A stretch of 64,000 bases of DNA from Pseudomonas sp. R4-35-07 (GTDB taxonomy: Bacteria; Pseudomonadota; Gammaproteobacteria; Pseudomonadales; Pseudomonadaceae): contig NZ_CP027732.1 in NCBI RefSeq assembly GCF_003852235.1, positions 4,774,001-4,838,000 on the forward strand, read 5' to 3'. A program made the position numbers and the translations under genes. This document shows positions 8,963 to 17,727 of the stretch, in pieces (the stretch's first letter is position 1; each line of letters starts with the position of its first letter). The notes beneath the pieces were generated by a model, which was not told the origin of the DNA, searched no databases, and saw only the letters and a list, made by a program, of their open reading frames with translations.

Positions 8963-10213
8963 ATGAGCCGCGAAACGATCAGCCAATCGATTTCCATCGT
9001 CCACCCCATCAACCTCAGCCATGGAAAAAACGCTGAGGTCTGGGACACCGCAGGTAAGCGCTATATCGATTTTATCGGTGGCATCGGCGTACTCAACCTC
9101 GGCCATTGTCACCCCACCGTGGTGGACGCGATTCGTGAGCAGGCGACCAGACTCACCCACTACGCGTTCAACGCCGCGCCGCACATGCCCTACATCGATT
9201 TGATGGAGCGCCTGACCGCGTTTATTCCGGTGAGCTATCCAGTCAGCGGCATGCTCACCAACAGCGGCGCTGAGGCCGCGGAAAATGCCTTGAAGATTGT
9301 GCGCGGCGCCACTGGCCGCACGGCGGTGATTGCTTTTGACGGAGCGTTTCATGGGCGCACCCTGGCCACCCTCAACCTCAATGGCAAGGTCGCGCCGTAC
9401 AAGCAAAAAGTCGGCGTACTGCCCGGCCCGGTGTATCACCTGCCCTACCCCAGTGCCGACAACGGCGTCACCTGTGCCGAAGCGCTGAAGGCCATGGACC
9501 GTCTGTTCAGTGTGGAAATCGACGTCAACGATGTAGCCTGTTTCATCATTGAACCGGTACAAGGCGAAGGCGGTTTCCTCGCCCTGGATACCGAATTCGC
9601 CCAGGCCCTGCGCCGTTTTTGTGACGAGAACAACATCCTGTTGATCGCCGACGAAATCCAGTCCGGTTTCGGTCGCACCGGGCAGCGATTCGCCTTCTCG
9701 CGCCTGGGCATTGAACCTGACCTGATCCTGCTCGGCAAAAGCATCGCCGGCGGTGTGCCGCTGGGGGCGGTGGTGGGACGCAAGGCATTGATGGACAACC
9801 TGCCCAAGGGCGGTCTGGGGGGTACCTATTCCGGCAATCCCATCGCCTGCGCCGCCGCGTTGGCAACCCTCGATGTGATGACCGATGAACACCTGCAGGT
9901 ATGGGGCTCCCGGCAGGAGGAGGCGATCGTGCGACGTTACCAAGCGTGGCGCGCACAGCACCTGTCGCCGTATCTGGGCCGCCTCACCGGTGTCGGCGCG
10001 ATGCGCGGCATTGAACTGGCGCATGCCGACGGCACGCCCGCCGCCAAGCAACTGACCCAATTGCTGAGCCTGGCGCGGGCTGCCGGCCTGCTGCTGATGC
10101 CCAGCGGCAAGTCACGGCATATCATCCGCTTGCTGGCACCGCTGACCATCGAGCCGGCCGTGCTGGAGGAAGGCCTGGATAAGCTTGAAGCGTGCCTCAA
10201 GCAGCTGGACTGA
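8963..10213 (+). CDS. Class III PLP aminotransferase (GabT/ornithine-aminotransferase-like)
   Basis: A 416-aa omega-aminotransferase fold enzyme. Visible motifs are TNSGAEAAENALK, GAFHGRTLATL, IIEPVQGEGGF, LIADEIQSGFGRTG and the PLP-lysine region LLGKSIAGGVPLGAVVG. It is close to 4-aminobutyrate and similar aminotransferases, moving an amino group from an omega-amine to 2-oxoglutarate or pyruvate. The frame is open back to an ATG at 8858, right after the cyclase stop. Family alignment places the true N terminus at MSRETISQSISIVHP (8963), although no strong ribosome site precedes it. The exact amine substrate is not decided by the sequence. Confidence 0.85.
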   Translation: MSRETISQSISIVHPINLSHGKNAEVWDTAGKRYIDFIGGIGVLNLGHCHPTVVDAIREQATRLTHYAFNAAPHMPYIDLMERLTAFIPVSYPVSGMLTNSGAEAAENALKIVRGATGRTAVIAFDGAFHGRTLATLNLNGKVAPYKQKVGVLPGPVYHLPYPSADNGVTCAEALKAMDRLFSVEIDVNDVACFIIEPVQGEGGFLALDTEFAQALRRFCDENNILLIADEIQSGFGRTGQRFAFSRLGIEPDLILLGKSIAGGVPLGAVVGRKALMDNLPKGGLGGTYSGNPIACAAALATLDVMTDEHLQVWGSRQEEAIVRRYQAWRAQHLSPYLGRLTGVGAMRGIELAHADGTPAAKQLTQLLSLARAAGLLLMPSGKSRHIIRLLAPLTIEPAVLEEGLDKLEACLKQLD

Positions 10214-10325
10214 TTGCATACGTTCGCTGAGCCGTCTGACGCAGGCGCCTTGACCTGACTCCCCGGCCCCCTGAAAATGCCCGACGCTTTTTTGTCTCTC
10301 CGTTTACTGAAGTAGTGAAATTTCA

Positions 10326-11042
10326 ATGTCCGATGCGTACACCGCTGAATCCGCCGAAGCCTCCGTCGTCGTCTCGCACGCCAAAGCCGAGTATGAAAAC
10401 GCCATCAATCTTTCACAGCATGTGCCAGCGGCCAAGATCATCAGCGAAATGGTGCTGGACGCGTTTCACACTTCCAAGGAAAGCGACCAGATCCGCGAGT
10501 TGCGCGTGGCCATTCGTCAGGCCCATGACGCCTTCGACGATGACAAAGCCTACGACCTCATGGGCCAGCTCAAGCAATTGAAGGACGCCGAAGCCGCCGA
10601 CAACGCTGCCCTGGAAGACCTGAGCAGCAAGTTCTCCATCAGCCGCCTGCTGTCCAGCTTCAAGGACGACCCCGAATTCCAGGAGCTGGTCTACGGCCTG
10701 GCCCTCAAGGTGCTGAACCAGTCGCACCAGGCCATCAGCAACCCGAGCGCCGGCAAGGGCAAGGCTGCACGCGCCAAGAAGGACGCCGAGGTATTTGTGA
10801 TCAGCAAGGATGGCATCAGCGTCACCCTGCCGCTGCGCACGCCGCGTTCCAAGCTCAATGTGGACCGCGAAGCGCTGGAGTTCCTGGGCCTTACCTTTGT
10901 AGGTGAAGGCAACGAGGCGGAGCTGGAAAGTGACACCTTCGTTGATAACAGCGGCGTGGAGCAGCCGGTCACGCGCAAGAGCATTGTGACCGCACTGCAA
11001 CAGCAAAGCGCTTTTGACGGTTACTCCATCGCCGCCCAGTAA
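10326..11042 (+). CDS. Hypothetical protein, 238 aa
   Basis: I do not recognise this family. The protein has an acidic helical N-terminal half (about 10-145) with heptad-like stretches such as IRELRVAIRQAHDAF. A basic, Ala/Gly/Lys-rich linker follows (SAGKGKAARAKKDAE, about 141-155). The C-terminal domain (about 155-238) is predicted to be a small mixed fold (VFVISKDGISVTLPLR). There is no signal peptide or membrane segment. The gene sits alone, downstream of the aminotransferase and convergent with the minus-strand operon. A nucleic-acid or scaffold role would be a guess. Confidence 0.8.
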   Translation: MSDAYTAESAEASVVVSHAKAEYENAINLSQHVPAAKIISEMVLDAFHTSKESDQIRELRVAIRQAHDAFDDDKAYDLMGQLKQLKDAEAADNAALEDLSSKFSISRLLSSFKDDPEFQELVYGLALKVLNQSHQAISNPSAGKGKAARAKKDAEVFVISKDGISVTLPLRTPRSKLNVDREALEFLGLTFVGEGNEAELESDTFVDNSGVEQPVTRKSIVTALQQQSAFDGYSIAAQ

Positions 11043-11051
11043 GCGCCGAAG

Positions 11052-12170
11052 CTATAGGCTGCGCAGGATGACCAGCGCCTGCTCGACTTGGGCGAGGGTG
11101 ATATGCCGGCCCACCGAGGCACGCACGAAGTGGCTGACGCCCAGGTCCTTGAGCAGCAACGGGGTATGGGCGGCAGTGCCGGCCCAGAGGTTGAGCCCCT
11201 GCGCACGGGCCTGGTCGACAAATGCCTTGGCCGGCACGTTGTGTGGCACGAACGAGACAATCCCGGTCTGTTCGAACTGGTCACACATCAGCGTTAACTG
11301 CGGCAGGCGCCGCAACGCCTGCGCCAGCATCGCATAGGGCTCCGTGCTCTGCCCGCCGCCTACTTGCAGGTATTCCTGCACCGCCGTGTGCAAACCCACC
11401 AGGGCCGAAAGGCTCTTTTCAGCGATCTCCAGCACCCGAGCGCCGGACGCATCCACCTGGTTGACCTGGCCATCGGTGCTGGCGGCGTGCAGGTCTGCAA
11501 AATTCAGCTGCAATTGGCCCAGCAGGCGTGGCGACACATAAGCAATCCCGCTCCCACGGGGCCCGCAGAGAAACTTGCGCCCCGCGCCTGTCAATAAATC
11601 ACAGTGCATATCCCGCACATCCAGCGGCAACTGCCCCAGCGATTGGCACGCATCCACCACATACAGTGCGTTCGAACCCTTGAGCAGCGCACCCAGCGCT
11701 TCCACCGGATTGATCACCCCGCAGCACGACGGCAGGTGCGACACGCTGACAAGAAACACATCGTCGTCCAGATGACGCCGCACCCAATCCAGGTCCAGCG
11801 GGCTGGTGGCCGTGGTTGGGATCACTTCAACGCGAATCTCACGCGAGAGCTTGAGGTAGTTGAAAAAGATCAGGTTCGCGGCGTATTCCGAGTTCGACAC
11901 CCACACCCGCTTACCTCGGGGAAATTGCAGCTTGCCGAGAATGCTGGTCCAGGCCTCGGTGGCGCTGCTGAAAAAGCCAATCTGCGCAGGCTCTGCATTC
12001 AACAGCTTGGCCACCAGGCGGTACAGGTCGACGTTGAGCAACGCCTCGTAGGCCAGCTCGGTTTCATAGCTGCCCATTTGCGCTTCAGTGGCGGTAAAAC
12101 CCTGGATCGCATTCAGCGTGGCCGGTGACATCAGGCCCGCACCGGCGGTGTTCAAATGAATCCTGTTCAT
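11052..12170 (-). CDS. Class V PLP aminotransferase (cysteine desulfurase/epimerase-like)
   Basis: A 372-aa fold-type I PLP enzyme, the last gene of the five-gene operon. GAGRKFLCGPRGSG carries the Schiff-base Lys199. VVDACQSLGQ supplies Asp173 and Gln176, which hold the cofactor ring. VSVSHLPSCCGVINP is the preceding strand. The family includes NifS/SufS desulfurases, kynureninase-like and isopenicillin-N-epimerase-like enzymes, and the visible residues do not choose between a lyase, an epimerase and an aminotransferase. It begins one base after the stop of the MFS gene, so it is co-transcribed. It is probably a tailoring enzyme of the pathway. Confidence 0.85.
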   Translation of the reverse strand: MNRIHLNTAGAGLMSPATLNAIQGFTATEAQMGSYETELAYEALLNVDLYRLVAKLLNAEPAQIGFFSSATEAWTSILGKLQFPRGKRVWVSNSEYAANLIFFNYLKLSREIRVEVIPTTATSPLDLDWVRRHLDDDVFLVSVSHLPSCCGVINPVEALGALLKGSNALYVVDACQSLGQLPLDVRDMHCDLLTGAGRKFLCGPRGSGIAYVSPRLLGQLQLNFADLHAASTDGQVNQVDASGARVLEIAEKSLSALVGLHTAVQEYLQVGGGQSTEPYAMLAQALRRLPQLTLMCDQFEQTGIVSFVPHNVPAKAFVDQARAQGLNLWAGTAAHTPLLLKDLGVSHFVRASVGRHITLAQVEQALVILRSL

Positions 12171-12171
12171 T

Positions 12172-13374
12172 TCATGCTTCCTTGTTCCACAAGACAGCCG
12201 AGCCTTTCATCACGCCTACCGCCACCGCGAACAGCAGCAATATTGTGCCCGCCAGCAGCCACGGCGAAGGCAGCGAGGGCTGTGACACCAGCATGAACGC
12301 CAGCGAAGGCGTGATCATCACGCCGATGTTCACCCCCGCAGAGTAATAGCCGAGGTTGCGGTCCACTGTGTGACGGCTGGAGATACTGCTGACGTAATGG
12401 GTGATGCCGGGAAAGACGATCATCTCGCCCAGGCTCCAGAGCACCGTAGCCACCAGCAACAGCGCGCCGATATGGCTGAAGCCCATCAGGAAGAACCCCA
12501 CGCCAGCGACGAGAAACCCGGCCACCAGCGACCGGCTGCTCGACAGGTGCGACATACGTTGGTTGATCGGCACTTCGAACAGAATCACCAGCAGTGCGTT
12601 GATGAAAAAGATGATCCCGACGTAGTACGCCGGCAACTCGGTGTAATTGATGATGTAGGCCGACAGAAACGTCGGCGGCAGCGCATAGGCCACGTGCACC
12701 GGTAATGCCGCCAGCAGAATCACCAGCAAGCGCGAGCGCTCGTGCACTGCGCTCTCCGGCAAGCCGTTGCCCTTGCTGACGATGGCAGCCCCTTGGACCA
12801 CCGGCACCGCACGCCCGAACCGCAGGCAGGCAACGAAGGCCACCAGGGACAACGCCGCGTTGAGGTAGAACACCGCGTCGGCGTTGCTCAAGAAAATCAG
12901 GCTGCCCAACAGCGGCCCGATCGCCATGCCGATGTTGATCGCCAAACGGTTGCAAGAGAACGCCACTTTGCGCGATTCACTGCTGCTGTGGGTGACCGTT
13001 TCGGAGAACGTCGCCGGCGTGAATGCCTCGTAGCAGGCCCCCCACAGAAACGACAGCACAAACAGCAGCGCCGTGTTATCCACCGACGGAATGATCAGCA
13101 GCAGCAGCGCGTTAAGCAGCAACGAGCCGAGGATCACCCGATTGGCGGAAAACCGCTTGATCACCCCGCCGATGATCAAGTCCACAAACAGTGCACCCGC
13201 GCCATAAACGCCCACCAGCAACCCTGCGGTTGCCGCCGACACGGCGTGCTGATGAATCAGATACGCCGCATAGAAAGGGAACGCCATGGTGCCCATGCGG
13301 AACACCAGGGTGATCAGGAACAGCAACTGCAAGCGAGCATTGAGCCCGCGCAACGCGCGATAAGTGCCTATCAT
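12172..13374 (-). CDS. Major facilitator superfamily transporter
   Basis: A 400-aa polytopic membrane protein with about 12 hydrophobic segments. The first is near FRMGTMAFPFYAAYLI and the next near AATAGLLVGVYGAGALFVDL. The short loop with conserved basic residues after TM2 is typical of the superfamily. The ATG overlaps the stop of the ATP-grasp gene by one base (13374), and the class V aminotransferase follows one base after its stop. Given this setting it most likely exports the operon product and gives self-protection, but uptake of a precursor is possible. Confidence 0.88.
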   Translation of the reverse strand: MIGTYRALRGLNARLQLLFLITLVFRMGTMAFPFYAAYLIHQHAVSAATAGLLVGVYGAGALFVDLIIGGVIKRFSANRVILGSLLLNALLLLIIPSVDNTALLFVLSFLWGACYEAFTPATFSETVTHSSSESRKVAFSCNRLAINIGMAIGPLLGSLIFLSNADAVFYLNAALSLVAFVACLRFGRAVPVVQGAAIVSKGNGLPESAVHERSRLLVILLAALPVHVAYALPPTFLSAYIINYTELPAYYVGIIFFINALLVILFEVPINQRMSHLSSSRSLVAGFLVAGVGFFLMGFSHIGALLLVATVLWSLGEMIVFPGITHYVSSISSRHTVDRNLGYYSAGVNIGVMITPSLAFMLVSQPSLPSPWLLAGTILLLFAVAVGVMKGSAVLWNKEA

Positions 13375-14624
13375 CAGCGAATCACATAGACGTTGTCTTT
13401 GTACTGGCGGATCTGCTCGTAATCCTGGTCGATAGTGCCCTGGCTATCCGACACCAGAAACACCCGCAGCGGGCTGCTGAGCAGGTCCACGGTCTTTTTC
13501 ATCAGCTTGCCGGCCTTGTATTTGACGCTCAGCTTGTGCACCGACGGCAACGCCTCGATCCGGTGAATGGCCGATTCATTGAAGCCGGTGACCTCGCCTT
13601 GCAGCGTGGTGTCGGTGTTGATGACACAAGCCTCCTTGAGCTTGTGGTAGCGCTTGCCGGCGTAGTTGGCCTTGAACGCCTCACCGTCGCAGTACGCCAG
13701 GTAGGTGAGCTGCGCCTGGTTGCCGCCCAGGCTGATGTCATGGAACCTTGGTTCCATGTTGCCGTTCAGGCGAGCACCGACTTCCACCAGCGCGGGGCCG
13801 GCTTCGGTGAGGATCACTTCCGAATGGGCCGGGCCGTTATCGATACCCAGCGCCTTGAGCGCCTTCACGATGTAGTCCACCAGCACGTTGGCCTCGGCGC
13901 TGTCCGGGGCAATCAGCACGTCGCGGTCGTAGATGTTCTTGCCGCCGCTGATTTCACGCTTCACATAGCGCCAGATCCCGCACACGTAAGTCTGCCCATC
14001 CCGGCTGACGGTATCGACGATGTACTCCGGGCCCTTGAGGTAGGACTGGCAGAGAATTTCCGTGTTGGGCAGGCCGAAGATATCCGGGTTGGACACCACC
14101 TCTTCACAGGCGCGCTTGACGTCCTCGAGGTTGTGGCAGATCGAAACCCCGTCGGTGGATGCCGAACTCAGCGGTTTGATTACGCAGGGAAACACCTGAC
14201 CGGCCTCGACCCAGGCCAGCAGCTCGGCGGGGTCCGAGGATTTGATCTGGCGTGCGGTCAACAGGCCTGCGGCGGCGACTTTGTTGATCATTTCAAACTT
14301 GTCGCGGCGAGCGCGTGAGCCTGCACTGCCGTTGGAGGTGGACAGTTGCAACTGTTCACTCAAGTAATCGGCGAATGGCACGCCAGGCTCCTGGCCGGCA
14401 ATGACGGCGACTACGTTGAACTCACGCAAGCGTCGCACTATATCCTCGGCGTTGTCGTTGAGTGCCAGGTTGTGCTCGAACTCAGACAGGTTCGGCCCGA
14501 GCATGCTTGGCATCAGCTCGGGAGTACTCTGTACATGGATCAGGCTGAAACCGGCATCCCGGAAATACTGCGGCAGGAAATTACCGCTCGAGTAGACATC
14601 CACCAATGCGACGTACTGCTTCAT
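13374..14624 (-). CDS. ATP-grasp ligase (amino-acid/dipeptide ligase-like)
   Basis: A 416-aa ATP-grasp enzyme. Nucleotide and metal sites are visible as FPCVIKPLSSASTDGVSI (Lys-containing strand and glycine-rich loop), TEILCQSYLKGPEYIVDTV and SEVILTEAGPALVEVGARLNG (written in parts; the E...E..R/N metal-binding triad). The last matches the signature of L-amino-acid ligases such as BacD and carnosine-synthase-like enzymes, which join a carboxylate to an amine through an acyl phosphate. ATG at 14624 has AAGGA at proper spacing; the frame is open further upstream but without support. As the only bond-forming enzyme of the operon, it is likely the assembly step. Confidence 0.87.
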   Translation of the reverse strand: MKQYVALVDVYSSGNFLPQYFRDAGFSLIHVQSTPELMPSMLGPNLSEFEHNLALNDNAEDIVRRLREFNVVAVIAGQEPGVPFADYLSEQLQLSTSNGSAGSRARRDKFEMINKVAAAGLLTARQIKSSDPAELLAWVEAGQVFPCVIKPLSSASTDGVSICHNLEDVKRACEEVVSNPDIFGLPNTEILCQSYLKGPEYIVDTVSRDGQTYVCGIWRYVKREISGGKNIYDRDVLIAPDSAEANVLVDYIVKALKALGIDNGPAHSEVILTEAGPALVEVGARLNGNMEPRFHDISLGGNQAQLTYLAYCDGEAFKANYAGKRYHKLKEACVINTDTTLQGEVTGFNESAIHRIEALPSVHKLSVKYKAGKLMKKTVDLLSSPLRVFLVSDSQGTIDQDYEQIRQYKDNVYVIR

Positions 14625-14637
14625 AAGAATGTCCTTT

Positions 14638-15609
14638 TCAGTAATGAGTGGCGGTTTCAGAGGCCCGTGGCGAAGCCACGTCATCCAGCGCCAGGAAAAT
14701 GTTCTGCGGGAACTCAGCCACACGGTGCAACAGGTGCAAGTACCAGTTGGTGCCGTAAACCGCCGACACCCGGGCCTTGACCTGGCCCTGGTCTTTTACC
14801 GCCTTGATCAGCTCAGGGCGCACGCCGTGGAGCATCTCCAGCTCACCTCGGTCAGCGATTTGGCTGGTGAGGATTTCTTCAATCAGCAGCGGGTCCTGGG
14901 TGGCGAAAGCAAACTGCCCGCGGCCACCATTGATCCGGTCCAGCAGCCCCAGGTAACGCTCGTTGAGCGCCTCGCCACGGGGCAAAGCAATGGCGGCAGG
15001 CTCAGCATAGACGCCTTTGACCAGGCGCACTTTGCAGCCGGTTTCCAGCACCGCTCCCAGGTCATCCGGGGTTCGGTTCAACTGCGCCTGAAGGGTGATG
15101 CCCACGTTGGGAAAACGCCCGCTCAGGTGCAGGAAGATCTCGAGGATCGAATCCGTCCATTGGGAGCGCTCCATGCTGATGATCACGCCGACATCCTTAT
15201 CGGCTGCATGGGCCAGGATCTTCGAGCAGTTCTCGACTGCCAGCTCGCGGGAAATGATGGTACCGACGTTCGACAAATCGAACCCCAACTGAGGAGGTTC
15301 ACCGAGCTTGGGATGCTGGGCGATCAAGTCGATCAGCTGCAGGTATTCATCGGTTGCCGTGGTCACCTCGGCCAGCGTCGTCGCTTCCTCGCCGACGAAC
15401 TCGACACCGGTGCGATAGCCTTTGGCCAACAGGGCCCCAAGCTTGTCGAGCATCTCCAGGCGATCTTCGGAAATGATGTAGCGAAGCGCCGCAGGTCGCA
15501 GGAAATCACGCAGCGTCTCGCTCTCCAGGAACAAGTCACGGTAGGTCTTGTTCGCCGCCAGTTTCTTCAGGGCCAGGGTTGCCAGCAGGCTGTTATCTGT
15601 CGTGTTCAT
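14638..15609 (-). CDS. Proline-dehydrogenase-like flavoenzyme
   Basis: A 323-aa monofunctional member of the PutA/PRODH TIM-barrel family, which oxidises proline-type substrates to imines with FAD. Family motifs: CKVRLVKGVYAEP (compare RLVKGAYW), FAFATQDPLL, and near the end NWYLHLLHRVAEFPQN. In PutA the last motif is YLxRRLAE, where two adjacent arginines bind the substrate carboxylate. Here the first is histidine, so the substrate may differ from free L-proline. There is no P5C dehydrogenase domain, and the gene is embedded in the biosynthetic-looking operon four bases after the desaturase stop. This argues against simple proline catabolism. Confidence 0.85.
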   Translation of the reverse strand: MNTTDNSLLATLALKKLAANKTYRDLFLESETLRDFLRPAALRYIISEDRLEMLDKLGALLAKGYRTGVEFVGEEATTLAEVTTATDEYLQLIDLIAQHPKLGEPPQLGFDLSNVGTIISRELAVENCSKILAHAADKDVGVIISMERSQWTDSILEIFLHLSGRFPNVGITLQAQLNRTPDDLGAVLETGCKVRLVKGVYAEPAAIALPRGEALNERYLGLLDRINGGRGQFAFATQDPLLIEEILTSQIADRGELEMLHGVRPELIKAVKDQGQVKARVSAVYGTNWYLHLLHRVAEFPQNIFLALDDVASPRASETATHY

Positions 15610-15613
15610 GGCA

Positions 15614-16678
15614 TTAAACCCCGTAGGACTGGTTGAGCATGCGACGTGCGAAACTCGAATCGTCGGTGTGGTTGGCGATCTTGTGGGCGCGGAATTTGGC
15701 CGCGTAACTGAGCAGGGTTTCCTTGTGGCGGCTATGTCGGTCACGGGTAAAAATCCCCGCCCACAGGTTGTCCCAGCGTGCGTACTCGGGGTGCGACATC
15801 AGCAGTTTATGGGCCTTGCGCATGTTCCAGTGGGGAATCGACGGGTGCAGGTGGTGCACAAGGTGGTAGTTATCGTCGTGGCGGCCGAAAAAGAAGTTTT
15901 CCAGCGCGTTGCCTTTACGGTTACGGGTCAGCAGCAGCTTTTCGCTTTCAACGGCGGGCAACGGATAGTGCTCGGCCAGCTCGATGATCCAGCCCACAGC
16001 CACGGCGGCCGTGAACAGCGGCACGAACCAGAACAGCACCAGTTCAACCGCAAGGCCAAACCAGGCAACCACTGCAAAAATCACTGCCCAGTAGGCCCAC
16101 ATCAGCACGCGTTCCTTGCGGATGCGTGCGTCCTGGCCCTGGAGCCGGTCCTTGACGATGTACTTGATGTATTGAAGGGTGCGGTAACCCGATAACGCCA
16201 TCACCACGTTCTTCAGGAAGAACTCGCGCTCGCTTTGCTGGAGGTCGTACAGGCCGCACTTGAGATGGAAATTGTAGTCCGGGTCTTTTTCCGGGTGCCC
16301 CAGGTGCACATGGTGGTTTTTGACGTGCGAGGTGCTGTAGGACTGGTAAAGATGGAAGATCAGGTACCCCGAGAGAAAGGTACCGGCAAACCAGTTGATC
16401 GCCCGGTTTTTCGCCAACAGTTTGTGACTTGACTCGTGCAACACGTTCGCCAGGGCACGTTGAGTGGTGCCGATGAGAAACAGCGAAACGGGATAAAACC
16501 AATAGCTGACGCCCACGGACAGATAAATGGCAAAGGCGATGATTGAATAATCCTTACCCAGTGCGATGGCCCAATGGTAGTTATCTTTCTTGCACAGGTG
16601 CTTGAGCATCCCGAAGGTTTCACGGGAAATACCCCCGGCGTAATCGCCAGCAGGTTCTTTGTTTTTATCGACCAGCAT
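15614..16678 (-). CDS. Membrane di-iron fatty acid desaturase-like enzyme
   Basis: A 354-aa integral-membrane protein with the three histidine clusters of the desaturase/hydroxylase family: HESSH, HVKNHH and HLVHH. These bind the di-iron centre. Hydrophobic pairs flank them (YSIIAFAIYLSVGVSYWFY in the first half, VIFAVVAWFGLAVELVLFWF in the second). The family desaturates or hydroxylates acyl chains, and some members act on amino-acid-derived substrates in natural-product pathways. It is the promoter-proximal gene of the operon. ATG 16678 with GGAG upstream is preferred over the in-frame start at 16702. Confidence 0.9.
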   Translation of the reverse strand: MLVDKNKEPAGDYAGGISRETFGMLKHLCKKDNYHWAIALGKDYSIIAFAIYLSVGVSYWFYPVSLFLIGTTQRALANVLHESSHKLLAKNRAINWFAGTFLSGYLIFHLYQSYSTSHVKNHHVHLGHPEKDPDYNFHLKCGLYDLQQSEREFFLKNVVMALSGYRTLQYIKYIVKDRLQGQDARIRKERVLMWAYWAVIFAVVAWFGLAVELVLFWFVPLFTAAVAVGWIIELAEHYPLPAVESEKLLLTRNRKGNALENFFFGRHDDNYHLVHHLHPSIPHWNMRKAHKLLMSHPEYARWDNLWAGIFTRDRHSRHKETLLSYAAKFRAHKIANHTDDSSFARRMLNQSYGV

Positions 16679-16824
16679 AATCACTCCATAATTAAGCGGC
16701 ACGCTGCAACACGCCTATCGCCTAGAGCGACGATGATTTTTTGGGATGTTGCGGCTCTTGTTTTTTTTGCCTGAGCTAAACTCATTGGCTGCAAAAAAAC
16801 TAAAGCACCGCTTGAAAGTGAACA

Positions 16825-16844
16825 AGCTGCCCTTTTAGACAGGT
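16825..16844 (-). promoter_or_regulatory. lux-box-like element upstream of the desaturase operon
   Basis: On the minus strand these 20 bases read ACCTGTCTAAAAGGGCAGCT, which fits the core CTG-N10-CAG of lux/las boxes. The two halves match at five of ten positions. It lies about 147 bases before the desaturase ATG, in the gap between the LuxR-type gene and the operon. The core is short, so a chance match in 250 bases is possible (a few percent). Confidence 0.4.
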
Positions 16845-16870
16845 AGCGCCAAATCACACGCGCACGCGCA

Positions 16871-16900
16871 CGCCCGCCGGTAATAAATCATCGGCGGGCG
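16871..16900 (-). terminator. GC-rich hairpin after the LuxR-type gene
   Basis: A 9-bp perfect stem (CGCCCGCCG at 16871-16879 with its complement at 16892-16900) has a 12-base AT-rich loop, 28 bases past the regulator stop. It lacks a T-run, so it is a weak or factor-assisted terminator candidate. Confidence 0.45.
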
Positions 16901-16928
16901 TGGCAATGGAAAAAGAAGTACCGGCGAA

Positions 16929-17642
16929 TCAGGCCTGTTCGCGGATATAGCCCAGCTGCAAGGCTTTGCGAATGGCGGACTTGCCGTTGGGCACATTCAG
17001 CTTGCTGAAGATATTCTTCATATGGAACTTGACCGTACGCGGGCTCATTGAGACCAGAAGCGCTATTTCGTTATAGGTCTTGCCCTGACTGGTCCAGGAC
17101 AACACCTGCGTTTCCCGAGGTGTCAGCACGGTTTCCGGTACAACCGGCGGGAGCACGGTGGTGCCTTCCAACGCCTCGTCGTAAACCGAGACCAGCAGCA
17201 TCTGCAGTTCACTTTTGTTGGCCAGCACTCGCTCGCGAAACTGTTGATGTTCGCCAAAGCTGCACAGGTTGAGGATGGAATAAAAGCCCCGATTACCATG
17301 CACGATAAAACTGGCGCCCTCGCCGACGGGGGCACAGGGCCCAGGCACCGGGACCGCGTCTGCAGCGGGCGCAAGGATGTTTTCATCGCTCCAGAAAAAC
17401 GGCTTTATGCGGCGTTTGGACAAGGACAGCAATTGACCGCGTTGGTAAAAGTCATCTGCAGCGTCACCACGGTCCAGCGCGTCGGGGTAGTTAGTGATGA
17501 TTTCCGCTTCATCCAGCGTCGGCCCACACTGATAGACCTCGAAATGCCCGAGGCCGCGTCGGCTCAGCTCAACATCGAGCAATTGGCGCACATCGGCGGG
17601 CTGCATGAGCGTATTGTTATTGGCTTGACCATCGCTTCGCAT
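16929..17642 (-). CDS. LuxR-type quorum-sensing-like regulator (solo)
   Basis: A 237-aa protein. The C-terminal LuxR/GerE helix-turn-helix (about 170-232) is clear: LTPRETQVLSWTSQGKTYNE, then SPRTVKFHMKNIFSKL. The N-terminal part looks like the autoinducer-binding fold: TNYPDAL is retained, but the conserved Asp-Pro pair that contacts N-acyl-homoserine lactones appears as Gly-Gln (RGQLLSLSKRRIKPFFW). No luxI-like synthase is nearby. It is therefore a solo regulator that probably senses something other than a standard AHL, and it most likely controls the adjoining operon. ATG 17642 with AGGGA upstream is preferred to the TTG at 17702. Confidence 0.87.
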   Translation of the reverse strand: MRSDGQANNNTLMQPADVRQLLDVELSRRGLGHFEVYQCGPTLDEAEIITNYPDALDRGDAADDFYQRGQLLSLSKRRIKPFFWSDENILAPAADAVPVPGPCAPVGEGASFIVHGNRGFYSILNLCSFGEHQQFRERVLANKSELQMLLVSVYDEALEGTTVLPPVVPETVLTPRETQVLSWTSQGKTYNEIALLVSMSPRTVKFHMKNIFSKLNVPNGKSAIRKALQLGYIREQA

Positions 17643-17727
17643 GACTATCGTCCCTGATGAGTGACAACGGGTGAGGTTAGCGACCTGACCGGAGTGCTTC
17701 AATCCGTAAGCTTCCGATCAAAATCGA

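Noticed and set aside
14638-15609. Calling the proline-dehydrogenase-like gene putA
   Set aside because: It lacks the aldehyde dehydrogenase and DNA-binding parts of Pseudomonas PutA and has a changed substrate motif.
11052-16678. Assigning the operon to furanomycin or another named Pseudomonas metabolite
   Set aside because: I cannot tie these genes to any published pathway from memory, so naming a product would be invention.
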